Shown here: piece by piece, positions 27,554-36,306 of the stretch
Numbering within the stretch: the first letter of the stretch is position 1
Layout of the letters: every line of letters starts with the position of its first letter
From: Halobaculum sp. MBLA0143
GTDB taxonomy: Archaea; Halobacteriota; Halobacteria; Halobacteriales; Haloferacaceae
Direction of reading: 5' to 3'
DNA: 64,000 nucleotides
Assembly (NCBI RefSeq): GCF_041361465.1
Contig: NZ_JBGKAC010000001.1
Coordinates: 62,001-126,000 of the forward strand
Made by a program: the position numbers and the translations under genes
Notes under the pieces: generated by a model
Database searches by the model: none
What the model saw: only the letters and a program-made list of their open reading frames with translations
Told to the model about the DNA's origin: nothing

Positions 27554-28267
27554 ATGACGAGTCAACAAACTTCGACGGCTAATTCTGGCACTCAGCCAGA
27601 TGGAGATGGGTGGGTGAGAGGTAGCTACACGATGCGTGGAAGCGACTCTAGTTCTGACGGAGTCAATGGAACTATCGTCACTGGTGCAGAGATGAGAGAG
27701 GAGGCTGGCGTTGCCCCCGGCGAGGAGGCAGAACTGTACGTTGTAAACAGCGGAAGCGCCGTGAGGACTGTCAGAAGCTTCCACAACACGGGGAACACCG
27801 TCACCATCCCGCTTGAGGTGCGTCAGAAGCTTTCGCTGTCCGAGGGTGACGAGATCGAGTTCTGGGTCCGGGATCATGATGACGACGACACACAGGCGGA
27901 GCTGCAGGATCCCGACGTACACAGCAGACCAGCAAGCGATGAGGACGACGTACTCTACCTGCTGACTAATCTTGACCCGATGAAGTACCACCTTGTTCTC
28001 TCGCAATCCCCAGAGGTGACCATGTGTGGGAAATCACTCGGGGGAGCCGAGTTCCGCGTCAGCGAAGAAGAGCCCGGTGAGATCCTGGACAGGTGTCTCA
28101 ACTGTGTGCTTGAGTCCGACCGACCGATGCGGAAGGACGAACTAGTCCAGTGGCTCGCCGACGAGGTCGGCTTCGACAACACGACAGGCTCGAGTGGGAA
28201 CCTCAACAAGGAACAGATGAGAGAGACTGTGGAGCACATCCGCTCCCTCCGTGGAGGTGATAGATGA
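27554..28267 (+). CDS. AbrB-like swapped-hairpin domain protein
   Basis: A 237-residue protein. Residues about 78-102 (NTGNTVTIPLEVRQKLSLSE followed by GDEIEFWV) match the AbrB/SpoVT looped-hairpin DNA-binding pattern, the usual antitoxin or regulator fold. The N-terminal 75 residues are Ser/Gly-rich. The C-terminal half has two Cys pairs (TMCGKSLGG and DRCLNCVLE) that could bind metal. A T-rich TATA-like run lies about 23-30 bases upstream. Codon use is AT-richer than flanks. It overlaps the next gene by four bases. Confidence 0.65.
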   Translation: MTSQQTSTANSGTQPDGDGWVRGSYTMRGSDSSSDGVNGTIVTGAEMREEAGVAPGEEAELYVVNSGSAVRTVRSFHNTGNTVTIPLEVRQKLSLSEGDEIEFWVRDHDDDDTQAELQDPDVHSRPASDEDDVLYLLTNLDPMKYHLVLSQSPEVTMCGKSLGGAEFRVSEEEPGEILDRCLNCVLESDRPMRKDELVQWLADEVGFDNTTGSSGNLNKEQMRETVEHIRSLRGGDR

Positions 28268-28500
28268 CTGACCTCCCGCTGGTGCCGCTGTTGAGACAGG
28301 TGAACTCAGAGTTGGCCTTCACCGCCGCTATTGGGTTCCTACTCATGATCGCGGGCTCGCGTCTGTCGACCGGTCTACTCCGGATTCTGCTGGTGTGCTC
28401 CGGCCTCATCGTCCTGCTTCTCTCGGTCGTCGTGATGATCGTGTTCAAACTCGACAGAGAAAGTCAGGCCAATCAGACGAATAGGCAACCTGACGACTAA
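28264..28500 (+). CDS. Small two-helix membrane protein paired with the AbrB-like gene
   Basis: A 78-residue protein with two hydrophobic helices (about residues 17-37 and 39-62: AFTAAIGFLLMIAG and ILLVCSGLIVLLLSVVVMIV) and a charged, Gln/Asn-rich tail. No known family. Its ATGA overlaps the stop of the AbrB-like gene, so the two form a coupled pair. A small membrane protein downstream of an AbrB-fold gene could be a toxin, an effector or a sensor partner; this is inference. Confidence 0.6.
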   Translation: MTDLPLVPLLRQVNSELAFTAAIGFLLMIAGSRLSTGLLRILLVCSGLIVLLLSVVVMIVFKLDRESQANQTNRQPDD

Positions 28501-28527
28501 AGCGACGCCATATCCTAATCTCTTTTT
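28501..28527. terminator. T-rich intergenic terminator between convergent genes
   Basis: CTCTTTTTTC lies just after the stop of the small membrane protein and before the stop of the convergent oxidoreductase. Oligo-T runs terminate archaeal transcription, so this probably ends the plus-strand message. Confidence 0.45.
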
Positions 28528-30642
28528 TCAGTCGGCGGCCGCAGAGGAGTCGCCCGTCGCGTCATTGGCGACGACGGCTCCGTTCTGTTCGAGCGCCTCA
28601 CACAGCAGTTCCGCGATGTCGACGATCTCGATGTCGTCCTCGTAGTCCCCGGTCTTGCGGCCGTCCTCGTACATCGTCCCGCACATCGGGCAGGCGACGA
28701 CGAACTTCTCGACGGCGTCGCCGGCGTCCGTGTCCTCCAGGGCCTCGCGGAGGCGTTCCTCGCTGGGCTTGGTGTGTTGGTCGTTGTCCGTCCAGAGCCC
28801 GCCGCCGCCGCCGCCACAACAGAAGGAGTCCGAGCGGTTGCGCGGCATCTCGTGGAGGTCGACACCGGTCGCCCGGATCAGCTCCCGCGGGGCCTCGTAC
28901 ACGTCGTTCATCCGGCCGAGGTGACACGGGTCGTGGTAGGTGGCGGTGTAGTCCAACTCCGACCCGGAGAGGCCGAGCCGGCCGTCGTCGACGAGGTCCT
29001 CGATCACCTCAGTGTAGTGGAACACGGGGTCGTCGAACTCCGAGACGGCGGGGTACTCGTTGCGGAACGTGTTCATCGAGTGTGGGTCGGTCGTCACCAC
29101 CGTCTCGAACTCGCACTTCGAGAACGCCTCGGTGTTGTCCTCGACGAGCATCTCGAACAACCCCTCCTCGCCGACCCGACGCACGTCGTTGCCGTCGTGT
29201 TGTTCGTCCTCGTAGAGGATACCGTAACTGATGCCGGCGCGCTCGAACAGCCGGGCCAGCGACCGGGCGACCCGTTGATTCTGCTCGTCGTAGCTGGGGT
29301 ACTCCCCGACGTACCAGAGGAACTCGACGGACTGTTCGCGGGCGTCCGGCACCTCGAAGTTGAGGTCGTCCGTCCAGTCCGGCCGGTTGCGGGCGGGGTC
29401 GCCGAACGTGTTGCCGTTCTGGAACACGTTCATCATCGCGTCCTGGATCTCCGGCTCCATCTGGCCAGTCTCCGTCAGCCGGCGGTTCATCTGTGTGAAC
29501 TCCGAGACGTGTTCGATGTCCACCGGACAGGCGTCCATACACGCCATACAGGACATACACGCGTTCATCGACTCCGCGTCGACGACGCTGTCGCCGCCGT
29601 CGGCGACGATCTCCACCTCCTCCGTCCGGCCGGCGTCCAGGTCCTGTCGGTACTGTTTCAGGTCGAGGATCACGTCCCGCGGGTCGAGGTCACGACCGGA
29701 GGCCTTGGCCGGACAGGCGGACGAACACCGGCCACACTTCGTGCAGGCGTCCTGGTCGAGCAGGTGTCGCCAGGAGAAGTCGTCGATGTCGCCGTAGCCG
29801 ATCTCCTGGGGGTCGGCGTCGTCCGGGACGCCCGGCAGACGGACCCCCGCCTTCTCGTCGCGGGTGACGACGTTCGCGAACGACGACAGCATGTGGAACG
29901 GCTTGGCGAACGGAATCAGGGCGATGAAGCCGAAGGCGAGCAACGAGTGGCTCCACCACGTCCAGTGGTACAGCGTCTCCGCGAGCCCCGGCCCGACGCC
30001 CAGCTCGGCGAAGACTCCCGCCAGGAAGAAGCCGACGAACGACACCTGCTCGTAGGCGGCGAACTCCGCGGAGCCGACGATCCGGAACGCCTCCAGCACG
30101 TAGCCGCCCACGCCGAGGACGAACAACGTCCAGACGAAGGCGTCGTCCTCCAGCGAGGTGTGTTTCCCCCAGAGCCGTCCTTCGCGTTCGGCGTACCGGC
30201 GGTAGATTGCCATCCCGACACCGACGACGAACAACAGTCCCATCGCGTCCATCACGAAGGAGTACGAGAGGTAGAAGTCGCCGACGAAGAAGGACTCACC
30301 CGTGACGAGCCGGTAGAAGTCGATGTCGATCCCGAGGATCGTCGTCCCGATCAACAGGGTGAGGAACCCCCAGACGATGAACGAGTGCATCACGCCCGCG
30401 TACAGGTCGCGGTCGAACTGGTTGCGGTTCGAGGCCACGATGCTCGCAGCCGTCGTCACCCGCTTCGGGAGGTCGTCTAGACGCGGGAACCAGTCGTCGG
30501 CACCCCGTCGGTAGCGCGCGAACCGGCCGTAGGTCCCGTAGGCGAACAACAGGATCGCAGTCGCCGCGAGGTAGTAGAAGACGGCCTTGCCCAACGGGCC
30601 GATCGTCCAGAACGTCTCGCGTGTCACCTGTTCCGCTGGCAT
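28528..30642 (-). CDS. Membrane-bound HdrD-like iron-sulfur oxidoreductase (fused)
   Basis: A 704-residue fusion. Residues 1-250 hold about five to six membrane helices with His-containing segments (MHSFIVWGF; HWTWWSHSLLAFGF) like the cytochrome b/NarI-type HdrE anchor. Residues about 290-390 carry two [4Fe-4S] ferredoxin motifs (CTKCGRCSSACP and CMSCMACMDACP). The C-terminal third has CCG cysteine-rich features (CHLGR, FCCGGGGGG, CPMCGTMYEDG). It probably passes electrons between a cytosolic donor and quinone. Haloarchaea lack methanogenesis, so disulfide reduction of coenzyme M-B is not expected. Confidence 0.85.
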   Translation of the reverse strand: MPAEQVTRETFWTIGPLGKAVFYYLAATAILLFAYGTYGRFARYRRGADDWFPRLDDLPKRVTTAASIVASNRNQFDRDLYAGVMHSFIVWGFLTLLIGTTILGIDIDFYRLVTGESFFVGDFYLSYSFVMDAMGLLFVVGVGMAIYRRYAEREGRLWGKHTSLEDDAFVWTLFVLGVGGYVLEAFRIVGSAEFAAYEQVSFVGFFLAGVFAELGVGPGLAETLYHWTWWSHSLLAFGFIALIPFAKPFHMLSSFANVVTRDEKAGVRLPGVPDDADPQEIGYGDIDDFSWRHLLDQDACTKCGRCSSACPAKASGRDLDPRDVILDLKQYRQDLDAGRTEEVEIVADGGDSVVDAESMNACMSCMACMDACPVDIEHVSEFTQMNRRLTETGQMEPEIQDAMMNVFQNGNTFGDPARNRPDWTDDLNFEVPDAREQSVEFLWYVGEYPSYDEQNQRVARSLARLFERAGISYGILYEDEQHDGNDVRRVGEEGLFEMLVEDNTEAFSKCEFETVVTTDPHSMNTFRNEYPAVSEFDDPVFHYTEVIEDLVDDGRLGLSGSELDYTATYHDPCHLGRMNDVYEAPRELIRATGVDLHEMPRNRSDSFCCGGGGGGLWTDNDQHTKPSEERLREALEDTDAGDAVEKFVVACPMCGTMYEDGRKTGDYEDDIEIVDIAELLCEALEQNGAVVANDATGDSSAAAD

Positions 30643-30727
30643 ATCCGAACGCGAGGCTGCCGCGTGGATAAACCTTGGTACGTACTGCCGTCAGTCTCTT
30701 TGGCCTCCGCCGACTGTCTCCGTCTCG

Positions 30728-31321
30728 ATGGACGAGAAGACGGCCGAACTCCGGGATATCTTCGTCGAGACGACGGGTGAAGAGAGCGTCACGGAAGACC
30801 AGTCGGCCGACCGTGGCTCGTTGCTGGACGACCCGGACGACGACCGCGTCCGGGCGGTCCTGGCGACGCTCCGCGAGGAGACGGCCGTCGAGACGGACCT
30901 GCCGCTGGACGCTCACGAACGGGTCGTGCGGCTGTTCTTCGAGGGGCTGTCGGACGCGGAGATCGCCACCGAACTCGACTGTTCGGCGGAGGCGGTGTTC
31001 CGGGCCCGGTTGGACGCTCACCTCGTGGCGCCTTCGGACCGCGAGACCACGCTCGACCGGGACAGACTCCGTCGGCTCGTCCGCGAAGAGATCTCGCTCG
31101 CCGAGCGGGCGGCGGCCGTCGACGCCGACGAGACGACCGTCACATGCCAGTCGGCGGTGATCGAGGCGGAGATAGCGTCCACGCGGCACAACCACCGGTT
31201 CCGCGACGAGTTGGCGACGCTGCTGTCCGACGCGCCGCTGGCGGACAAGCTCGCGTCGGGTGCCCGCGAGGACGGACTCCGCGAGGCGACCGAAGACATA
31301 GAGACGGACGTTCAGCTGTAG
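30728..31321 (+). CDS. cmi4: Conditioned medium-induced protein 4 family (Cmi4)
   Basis: A 197-residue acidic cytoplasmic protein matching, from memory, the haloarchaeal family annotated as conditioned medium-induced protein 4. The N-terminal part (AELRDIFVETTGEESVTEDQ) and an HTH-like central helix pair (LSDAEIATELDCSAEAVFRARL) are visible, so it may be a regulator. Its biochemical role is unknown. Start at ATG 30728. It converges on uspA with a one-base gap. Confidence 0.7.
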   Translation: MDEKTAELRDIFVETTGEESVTEDQSADRGSLLDDPDDDRVRAVLATLREETAVETDLPLDAHERVVRLFFEGLSDAEIATELDCSAEAVFRARLDAHLVAPSDRETTLDRDRLRRLVREEISLAERAAAVDADETTVTCQSAVIEAEIASTRHNHRFRDELATLLSDAPLADKLASGAREDGLREATEDIETDVQL

Positions 31322-31322
31322 T

Positions 31323-31766
31323 TCAGTCCTCGCGCCGGACGAACGTCACGGGACACGGGGCAGACAGGAGTACGTCCTGTGCGGTCGACCCGAAGACGGC
31401 CTTCCCGGTCGGCGAGCGGTCGCGGCCGCCGACGACGACTCGATTGGCGGCCAGCTCCTCGGCGACCGTGGCGACGACGCTGCCCGGATCCCCCACCCGA
31501 CCGTCCACGGCGACGCTCACGCCGGACGACTCCAGGGCGCGTCTGACCGCCCGGACGGAGTCGAGCCGCTGTGCCAGGTCGCTCGTCGACCCGTCCGTGT
31601 AGCCCAACTGCGCCGCGGTCTCGTCTGCCGCCTCCTGTGTTCGGAAGGCGTGGACGATCGTCAGCTCCGCGCCGGCGTCTGCCAGTTCGACGCCGATCTC
31701 CGCCAGCCGCCGTGTTCTGTCGCCCTCGTCTCGCCCCACCGCGATCACTGCCGACTCGATGCTCAT
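31323..31766 (-). CDS. Universal stress protein, UspA family
   Basis: A 147-residue single-domain Usp. The alpha/beta Rossmann-like order is visible, with the nucleotide-binding pattern G-x2-G-x9-G(S) region GGRDRSPTGKAVFGSTAQDVL and the final strand PCPVTFVRRED. ATP-binding type by motif. Role in stress survival is known for the family; specific function is unknown. A promoter with an adjacent palindrome lies upstream. Confidence 0.88.
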   Translation of the reverse strand: MSIESAVIAVGRDEGDRTRRLAEIGVELADAGAELTIVHAFRTQEAADETAAQLGYTDGSTSDLAQRLDSVRAVRRALESSGVSVAVDGRVGDPGSVVATVAEELAANRVVVGGRDRSPTGKAVFGSTAQDVLLSAPCPVTFVRRED

Positions 31767-31788
31767 ACCACTCGTTGGGGCCGCTCGA

Positions 31789-31824
31789 ACAAAAGGCTAC
31801 CGAATATTTACTCGATAGTGAATA
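31789..31824 (-). promoter_or_regulatory. uspA promoter with adjacent palindrome
   Basis: On the minus strand CCTTTTGT (31789-31796) lies 23-30 bases before the uspA ATG. Just upstream, 31805-31824 reads TATTTACTCGATAGTGAATA, an inverted repeat TATTxACT-N4-AGTxAATA with seven of eight arm positions paired. Its place directly before the TATA/BRE suggests a regulator site, activating or repressing. Confidence 0.55.
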
Positions 31825-31930
31825 ACGATCTCCAGACGACTGCGTAGGGGTGACGCAGACGGCAGTGACAGCCCCGAACGGGGGGTGTGGCGCCACGGTG
31901 GCCGTACGACGACACGGTCGGTACCCGGTC

Positions 31931-32000
31931 GGTCGTCGGAGAGCCGTCGCTAGCGGTCGTCAGAGAAACGTCGCTGGCGGTCGTCGGAGAGACGGCGAGA
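31931..32000. repeat. 24-base tandem repeat, about three copies
   Basis: Units at 31931-31954, 31955-31978 and 31979-32000 share GGTCGTC-x-GAGA-xx-x-CG-x-CG. They lie between uspA and the heptulosonate synthase stop. No protein of normal character is encoded. The rest of the 251-base gap holds the uspA promoter only. Confidence 0.6.
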
Positions 32001-32017
32001 CGGAGCGCAGACGGGCG

Positions 32018-32821
32018 TCAGCCCTGTAGCTCTGCGAGGTGGAGCGCGTCTTCGGCGTCGGCGTCGTCGTGGACGACGGCGGAGACGGCGCGGGTGATAG
32101 CCTCCGGGTCGTCGTGCTGGAAGATCGACCGCCCCATCGACACGCCGGCGGCGCCGGCGTCCATCGCCCCCCGGACGGCCACCAGCGTCTCGCGGTCCCC
32201 GTCCGGCTCTCCGCCGGCGATGACGACCGGGAGCGCCGTCGACTCACAGACGTGCCGGAAGCTGTCCGGGTCACCGGAGTAACCCGTCTTCACCACGTCT
32301 GCGCCCACCTCCTCGGCCAGTCGGACGGCGTGACCGAGGTACTCGGCGTCGTGCTCTGGGTCGTCACCCTCCAAGTTGGCGCCGCGGGCGTACGCCATCG
32401 CCAGCGTCGGTACCCCGTAGTCGGCGGCCGTCTCCGTCAGCTCCGCGAGGAACGCCATCTGTTCGCGCTCGTAGTCGGAGCCGACGTTGATGTGCATGGA
32501 GACGGCGTCGGCGCCGGCCCGGATCGCCCCCTCCACGCTGCCGGTCGGCCGTTTGTCGTTGGCGTCCGGGCCGACCGCGGTGGAGGCGTTGAGGTGGACG
32601 ACGTAGCCGGCGTCGTTCGCGTTGGGGTGGACGCGGGGCGCGATCCCCTTCTGCGTGAGGACGGCGTCGGCGCCGCCGCGTGTCACCGCGTCGATCGTGT
32701 CGCCGATGTGTTTCAGTCCGTCGACGGCACCCAGGGTGATCCCGTGGTCCATCGGGACGATCAGGAACCGATCGTCCGTGGAGATGCGGTCGAGTCGTGC
32801 GGCGTGTCCAGCGTGGTTCAT
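32018..32821 (-). CDS. 2-amino-3,7-dideoxy-D-threo-hept-6-ulosonate synthase
   Basis: A 267-residue class I aldolase-like enzyme, which in archaea begins the alternative route to dehydroquinate and aromatic amino acids. Features are the start PMDHGITLGAVDGL, the Schiff-base Lys in DVVKTGYSG, and GG and phosphate-binding loops (VIAGGEPDG; GVSMGRSIFQ). Haloarchaea use this instead of the DAHP pathway. It follows trpA by 49 bases on the same strand, so it probably shares the tryptophan operon. Fructose-bisphosphate aldolase is a weaker alternative. Confidence 0.88.
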   Translation of the reverse strand: MNHAGHAARLDRISTDDRFLIVPMDHGITLGAVDGLKHIGDTIDAVTRGGADAVLTQKGIAPRVHPNANDAGYVVHLNASTAVGPDANDKRPTGSVEGAIRAGADAVSMHINVGSDYEREQMAFLAELTETAADYGVPTLAMAYARGANLEGDDPEHDAEYLGHAVRLAEEVGADVVKTGYSGDPDSFRHVCESTALPVVIAGGEPDGDRETLVAVRGAMDAGAAGVSMGRSIFQHDDPEAITRAVSAVVHDDADAEDALHLAELQG

Positions 32822-32870
32822 GCGGTAGTCTGCGGTCAGCGGCGGGAAGTTCCTTGCGAACGATCCCCGA

Positions 32871-33722
32871 TCAAGACCCTTCGGGTCGCGGCACGCGTCG
32901 CTCGTAGCCCCGACGCGCTCCCTCCGTCAGCTCCTCGGCGAGCGCGGTCAGATCCGCCGCGACCGCCTCCGGGTCGCGGTCCCGTTCGTAGCCGTCTGCG
33001 ACGATCTCTACGAGCGCCGAGCCGACGATGATCCCGTCTGCACCCGCCTCGACGATCTCTGCCGCCTGGTCGCCGTCGGAGATGCCGAACCCGACCGCCT
33101 TCGGCACGTCGTAGTCGGCGAGTCGTTCGAGCGACTCCGCCGTCCGGTCGGACGGCTCCACGTCGGCGCCGGTGACACCCAACCGCGCCTGGACGTACAG
33201 GTAGCCCGAGGAGATCTCGACGAGCTTCGCCAGCCGCTCGTCTTCCGTCGTCGGGGCGACGATGGAGACGAGATCCAGCCCGAACTCGTCACAGGCGCGC
33301 CGCAGCGGTCCGGCCTCCTCGGCCGGCAGGTCCGGCACGACGAACCCGGACAGCCCCGCCTCGACCGCCCGCCGCACCGCCGGACGCGGGCGTTCCTCAC
33401 CGTCTTCGGTCTCGCCGTACTGGTACAGGAGGTTGTAGTACGTCATGCAGACGAGCGGCACGTCCACGTCCAGCTCCTCGACGAACTCGAAGAACCGCTC
33501 TGGGGTGATCCCGGCGTCCAACGAGCGCACGACCGCCTCCTGAATCGTCGTCCCTTCCGCGATGGGCTCCGAGAAGGGGAGTCCCAGTTCGATGGCGTCG
33601 GCACCCCCCTCGGCAAGCGCCTCCACGTACCGCAGCGAGTCCTCGTAGTTCGGGTCCCCGACCGCGAGGTACGGGACGAACGCCGGGCCGTCGCCGAACG
33701 CCGAGTCCAACTCACTCGTCAT
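32871..33722 (-). CDS. trpA: Tryptophan synthase alpha chain
   Basis: TrpA cleaves indole-3-glycerol phosphate to indole and glyceraldehyde phosphate. The 283-residue TIM barrel has the catalytic Glu in [17 protein letters not shown] and the catalytic Asp in a GxD region, plus phosphate loops ([23 protein letters not shown]). Its ATG overlaps the trpB stop by four bases, so the two subunits are coupled. Acidic C-terminal extension as common in haloarchaea. Confidence 0.97.
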   Translation of the reverse strand: MTSELDSAFGDGPAFVPYLAVGDPNYEDSLRYVEALAEGGADAIELGLPFSEPIAEGTTIQEAVVRSLDAGITPERFFEFVEELDVDVPLVCMTYYNLLYQYGETEDGEERPRPAVRRAVEAGLSGFVVPDLPAEEAGPLRRACDEFGLDLVSIVAPTTEDERLAKLVEISSGYLYVQARLGVTGADVEPSDRTAESLERLADYDVPKAVGFGISDGDQAAEIVEAGADGIIVGSALVEIVADGYERDRDPEAVAADLTALAEELTEGARRGYERRVPRPEGS

Positions 33723-35002
33723 AGACCACCCGTGAACTCCGACATCTCCGGCGCGTTCTCCAGGTCGCGTTGCTCCGTCTCCTCTAGGGCGGCCGCGAGG
33801 TCCTTGTCGCCGCGCCCGGAGACGTTGACGACGACTAGATCACCCAGTTCGTCGTGGTGCTCCTCCAAGTACCCGAAGGCGTGGGCCGTCTCCAACGCCG
33901 GGATGATCCCTTCGCGCTGTGAGAGCCGGTGGAACCCTTCCAGCGCAGCGTCGTCGTCGACGTTCACGGGTGTGACGCGCCCCTCGTCGACCAGGTGGGC
34001 CAGCTCCGGCCCGACGCCGGCGTAGTCCAGCCCGGAAGAGACGGAGTGACTCTCTACGATCTGGCCGTCGCCGTCCTGGAGCAGTTTCGTCCGGGCGCCG
34101 TGGAGCACCCCCTCCGTCCCGGTCGACAGCGACGCGGAGTTGGGTGCGACCCCCTCCTCCTCGTCGACCGCCAGCGACGAGCCGCCCGCCTCGACCGCGT
34201 ACAGATTCACCCCGGGGTCGTCCACGAAGTGGTGGAACGTCCCCATCGTGTTCGACCCGCCGCCGGCACACGCCAACACGCCGTCCGGGAGCCGGCCGGT
34301 CTCGCGTTGGAGCTGGTCGCGGGCCTCCTCGGAGATGATCGCGTGGAAGTCACGCACCATCACCGGGAACGGGTGCGGGCCGACGATGGAGCCGATCACG
34401 TAGTGGGTCGTCTCCACCGTCGTCGCCCAGTCGCGCATCGTCTCGGAGATGGCCTCCTTCAGCGTCCCGCGCCCGGTCGTCACCGGCACCACCTCCGCGC
34501 CGTTGATCTTCATCCGGAACACGTTGGGTCGCTGGCGGGTGATGTCCCGTTCGCCCATGTAGATCTCACACGGCATGTCCAGGTGGGCCGCGGCCATCGC
34601 CGTCGCCGTGCCGTGTTGGCCGGCGCCCGTCTCGGCGATGATCCGGTCTTTCCCCATGTACTTCGCCAGCAGGACCTGGCCGAGCGCGTTGTTCAGCTTG
34701 TGGGCGCCGCCGTGGAGCAGGTCCTCCCGTTTGAGGTAGACGTCCGTGTCGTACCGCTCCGAGAGGTTCTCCGCGTACTGGAGCGGGGTCGGTCGACCGC
34801 CGAAGTCCCGAATCCGTCGTCGGAACTCGTCTCTGAACCCGTCCTCGTTGTTCAGCACGTACCGCTCGTAGGCGTCTTCCAGTTCGCGCAGCGCCGGCAT
34901 CAGCGCCTCCGGCACGTACCGACCGCCGTACTCGCCGAACTTGCCGTCGCCCGCTCGTGTGCGATCCGTCTGTGTCGTGGGTGTGTGCTCTGCGTCGCTC
35001 AT
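33719..35002 (-). CDS. trpB: Tryptophan synthase beta chain
   Basis: TrpB joins indole and serine with pyridoxal phosphate. The 427-residue protein has the PLP lysine in [11 protein letters not shown], the phosphate loop [10 protein letters not shown] and the conserved [10 protein letters not shown]. It is a trpB1-type (with trpA in the same operon). The first 20 residues ([13 protein letters not shown]) are a low-complexity lead. It overlaps trpC by four bases. Confidence 0.97.
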   Translation of the reverse strand: MSDAEHTPTTQTDRTRAGDGKFGEYGGRYVPEALMPALRELEDAYERYVLNNEDGFRDEFRRRIRDFGGRPTPLQYAENLSERYDTDVYLKREDLLHGGAHKLNNALGQVLLAKYMGKDRIIAETGAGQHGTATAMAAAHLDMPCEIYMGERDITRQRPNVFRMKINGAEVVPVTTGRGTLKEAISETMRDWATTVETTHYVIGSIVGPHPFPVMVRDFHAIISEEARDQLQRETGRLPDGVLACAGGGSNTMGTFHHFVDDPGVNLYAVEAGGSSLAVDEEEGVAPNSASLSTGTEGVLHGARTKLLQDGDGQIVESHSVSSGLDYAGVGPELAHLVDEGRVTPVNVDDDAALEGFHRLSQREGIIPALETAHAFGYLEEHHDELGDLVVVNVSGRGDKDLAAALEETEQRDLENAPEMSEFTGGL

Positions 35003-35865
35003 CTGTCGCCCCTCGTGTCTGTCACGTCCGTCGTTTCGGCCTCCGCCGTCGTAAATCGACGGGTGTTGTCCGTCACCAGTTCGCGTGCTGCCGTCTCGTC
35101 TGTGGCCGCCTCGACCCCGTCGACGACGGCCGACCCGATCAGGAGCGCGTCCGCGCCGGCAGCCCGCATCCGTTCCGCGTCGGTCGCCGTCGACAGCCCG
35201 CTCTCGGCCAGCAGCGTCACGTCCTCGGGGGCGTCCGGCGCGACCCGCTCGAACGTCCCCAAGTCTACCTCCAAGGCCGCCAGGTCGCGGTTGTTGACGC
35301 CGATCACGGACGCGCCCGCCTCCACTGCGGCCGACAGCTCTGCCGGCGTGTGAACCTCCACCAGCGGCTCCATCCCTCGGTCGCGGGCGGCGGCGACCAT
35401 CGTCGCTAGGTCGTCGGCGCCGTGGCCGGCCGCGTCCGGCTCCGGCCCCAGGAACCGCGCGATCAGTAAGACGAGGTCGGCCGCGACGGCGTCCAACTGC
35501 GACTCCCGGAGCAGGAAGTCCTTCCGCAACACCGGCACGTCGACGGCCGACCGGACGGCCCGCAAGGCGTCGACGGAGCCGCCGAAGTGGTCCGGCTCCG
35601 TCAGGACGGAGATTCCGGTCGCCCCGCCGGCGACCATCGCCTCCGCCAGCGCCGCCGGGTCGGCCTCCCGTGTCCCGTCCGTCGTCGGACTGGTCGGTTT
35701 CACCTCCGCCACCACCGGCACGCGGCCGTCCGCCTCCGTGGCCGCGACCGCCTCCGGCAGCGACCGTGCGTCGGCGACGCGTCCGGCACCCTCCCCGTGG
35801 TCTCGGTCCGCGGTCGCGGCGAGGATCGACGCGACCGCCGGCGCGAGATCCCGTGACGTGTTCAT
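34999..35865 (-). CDS. trpC: Indole-3-glycerol-phosphate synthase
   Basis: TrpC closes the indole ring of carboxyphenylamino-deoxyribulose phosphate. The 288-residue TIM barrel has the [10 protein letters not shown] strand with the catalytic Lys, the VLRKDFLL strand with the second Lys and Glu in VEVHT and [19 protein letters not shown] is the phosphate loop. It opens the trpCBA-heptulosonate operon, and a TATA element lies 26-33 bases upstream, indicating a leaderless start. Confidence 0.96.
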   Translation of the reverse strand: MNTSRDLAPAVASILAATADRDHGEGAGRVADARSLPEAVAATEADGRVPVVAEVKPTSPTTDGTREADPAALAEAMVAGGATGISVLTEPDHFGGSVDALRAVRSAVDVPVLRKDFLLRESQLDAVAADLVLLIARFLGPEPDAAGHGADDLATMVAAARDRGMEPLVEVHTPAELSAAVEAGASVIGVNNRDLAALEVDLGTFERVAPDAPEDVTLLAESGLSTATDAERMRAAGADALLIGSAVVDGVEAATDETAARELVTDNTRRFTTAEAETTDVTDTRGDR

Positions 35866-35890
35866 CCGTGTACGTCAGTGGCGTTATCTG

Positions 35891-35898
35891 TACAAAAG
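35891..35898 (-). promoter_or_regulatory. TATA element of the trpCBA operon
   Basis: On the minus strand CTTTTGTA lies 26-33 bases before the trpC ATG at 35865. It shares the short divergent region with the DUF5783-like gene at 35959. Confidence 0.5.
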
Positions 35899-35958
35899 AG
35901 TTGCGTCGCTCGCGGGCGCGACCGCCGAACTTACGACCGGACCGACCGAACGCCGAAC

Positions 35959-36285
35959 ATGGCCGAGTTCGACCCCGAGAAGTTCGAGGAGAAGTACGCC
36001 CACTACTTCACGGAGCTCCAGCGGGCGTACAAGAACGCCTTCGAGAGCATGAACGACCAGTACGACTCGGAGCTGATCCACGGGATCGACCAACAGATCC
36101 TGAACGAGTCGGAGCCGTTCTACGACGAGGAGACCGGGTTCCGGGTGGAGCTGCCGGACGACCCGACCGAACGGCTGACGGCGGTCGTCGTCGACGACGA
36201 GAAGCTCCGGGAGACGCTGGACCGGTACGTCGACGAGATCGAGACACACCTGTACGAGGTGTTCGACATCCAGCCGCCGGAGTGA
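35959..36285 (+). CDS. DUF5783-like haloarchaeal protein
   Basis: A 108-residue acidic protein starting [20 protein letters not shown], a pattern I recall as the haloarchaeal DUF5783 family. It is mostly alpha-helical with no membrane segment. Function unknown. It is divergent from trpC and convergent with tbsP. Confidence 0.7.
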   Translation: MAEFDPEKFEEKYAHYFTELQRAYKNAFESMNDQYDSELIHGIDQQILNESEPFYDEETGFRVELPDDPTERLTAVVVDDEKLRETLDRYVDEIETHLYEVFDIQPPE

Positions 36286-36306
36286 CGGACGGTCGTGCCG
36301 TGGTCG

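Noticed and set aside
28773-30480. 568-codon frame antisense to the HdrD-like gene
   Set aside because: Val/Asp/His-rich mirror composition; no motif, whereas the sense strand has full cysteine motifs.
31887-32282. 131-codon frame across the tandem repeat
   Set aside because: Basic, Ser/Arg-rich composition unlike any haloarchaeal protein; overlaps the heptulosonate synthase gene on the other strand.
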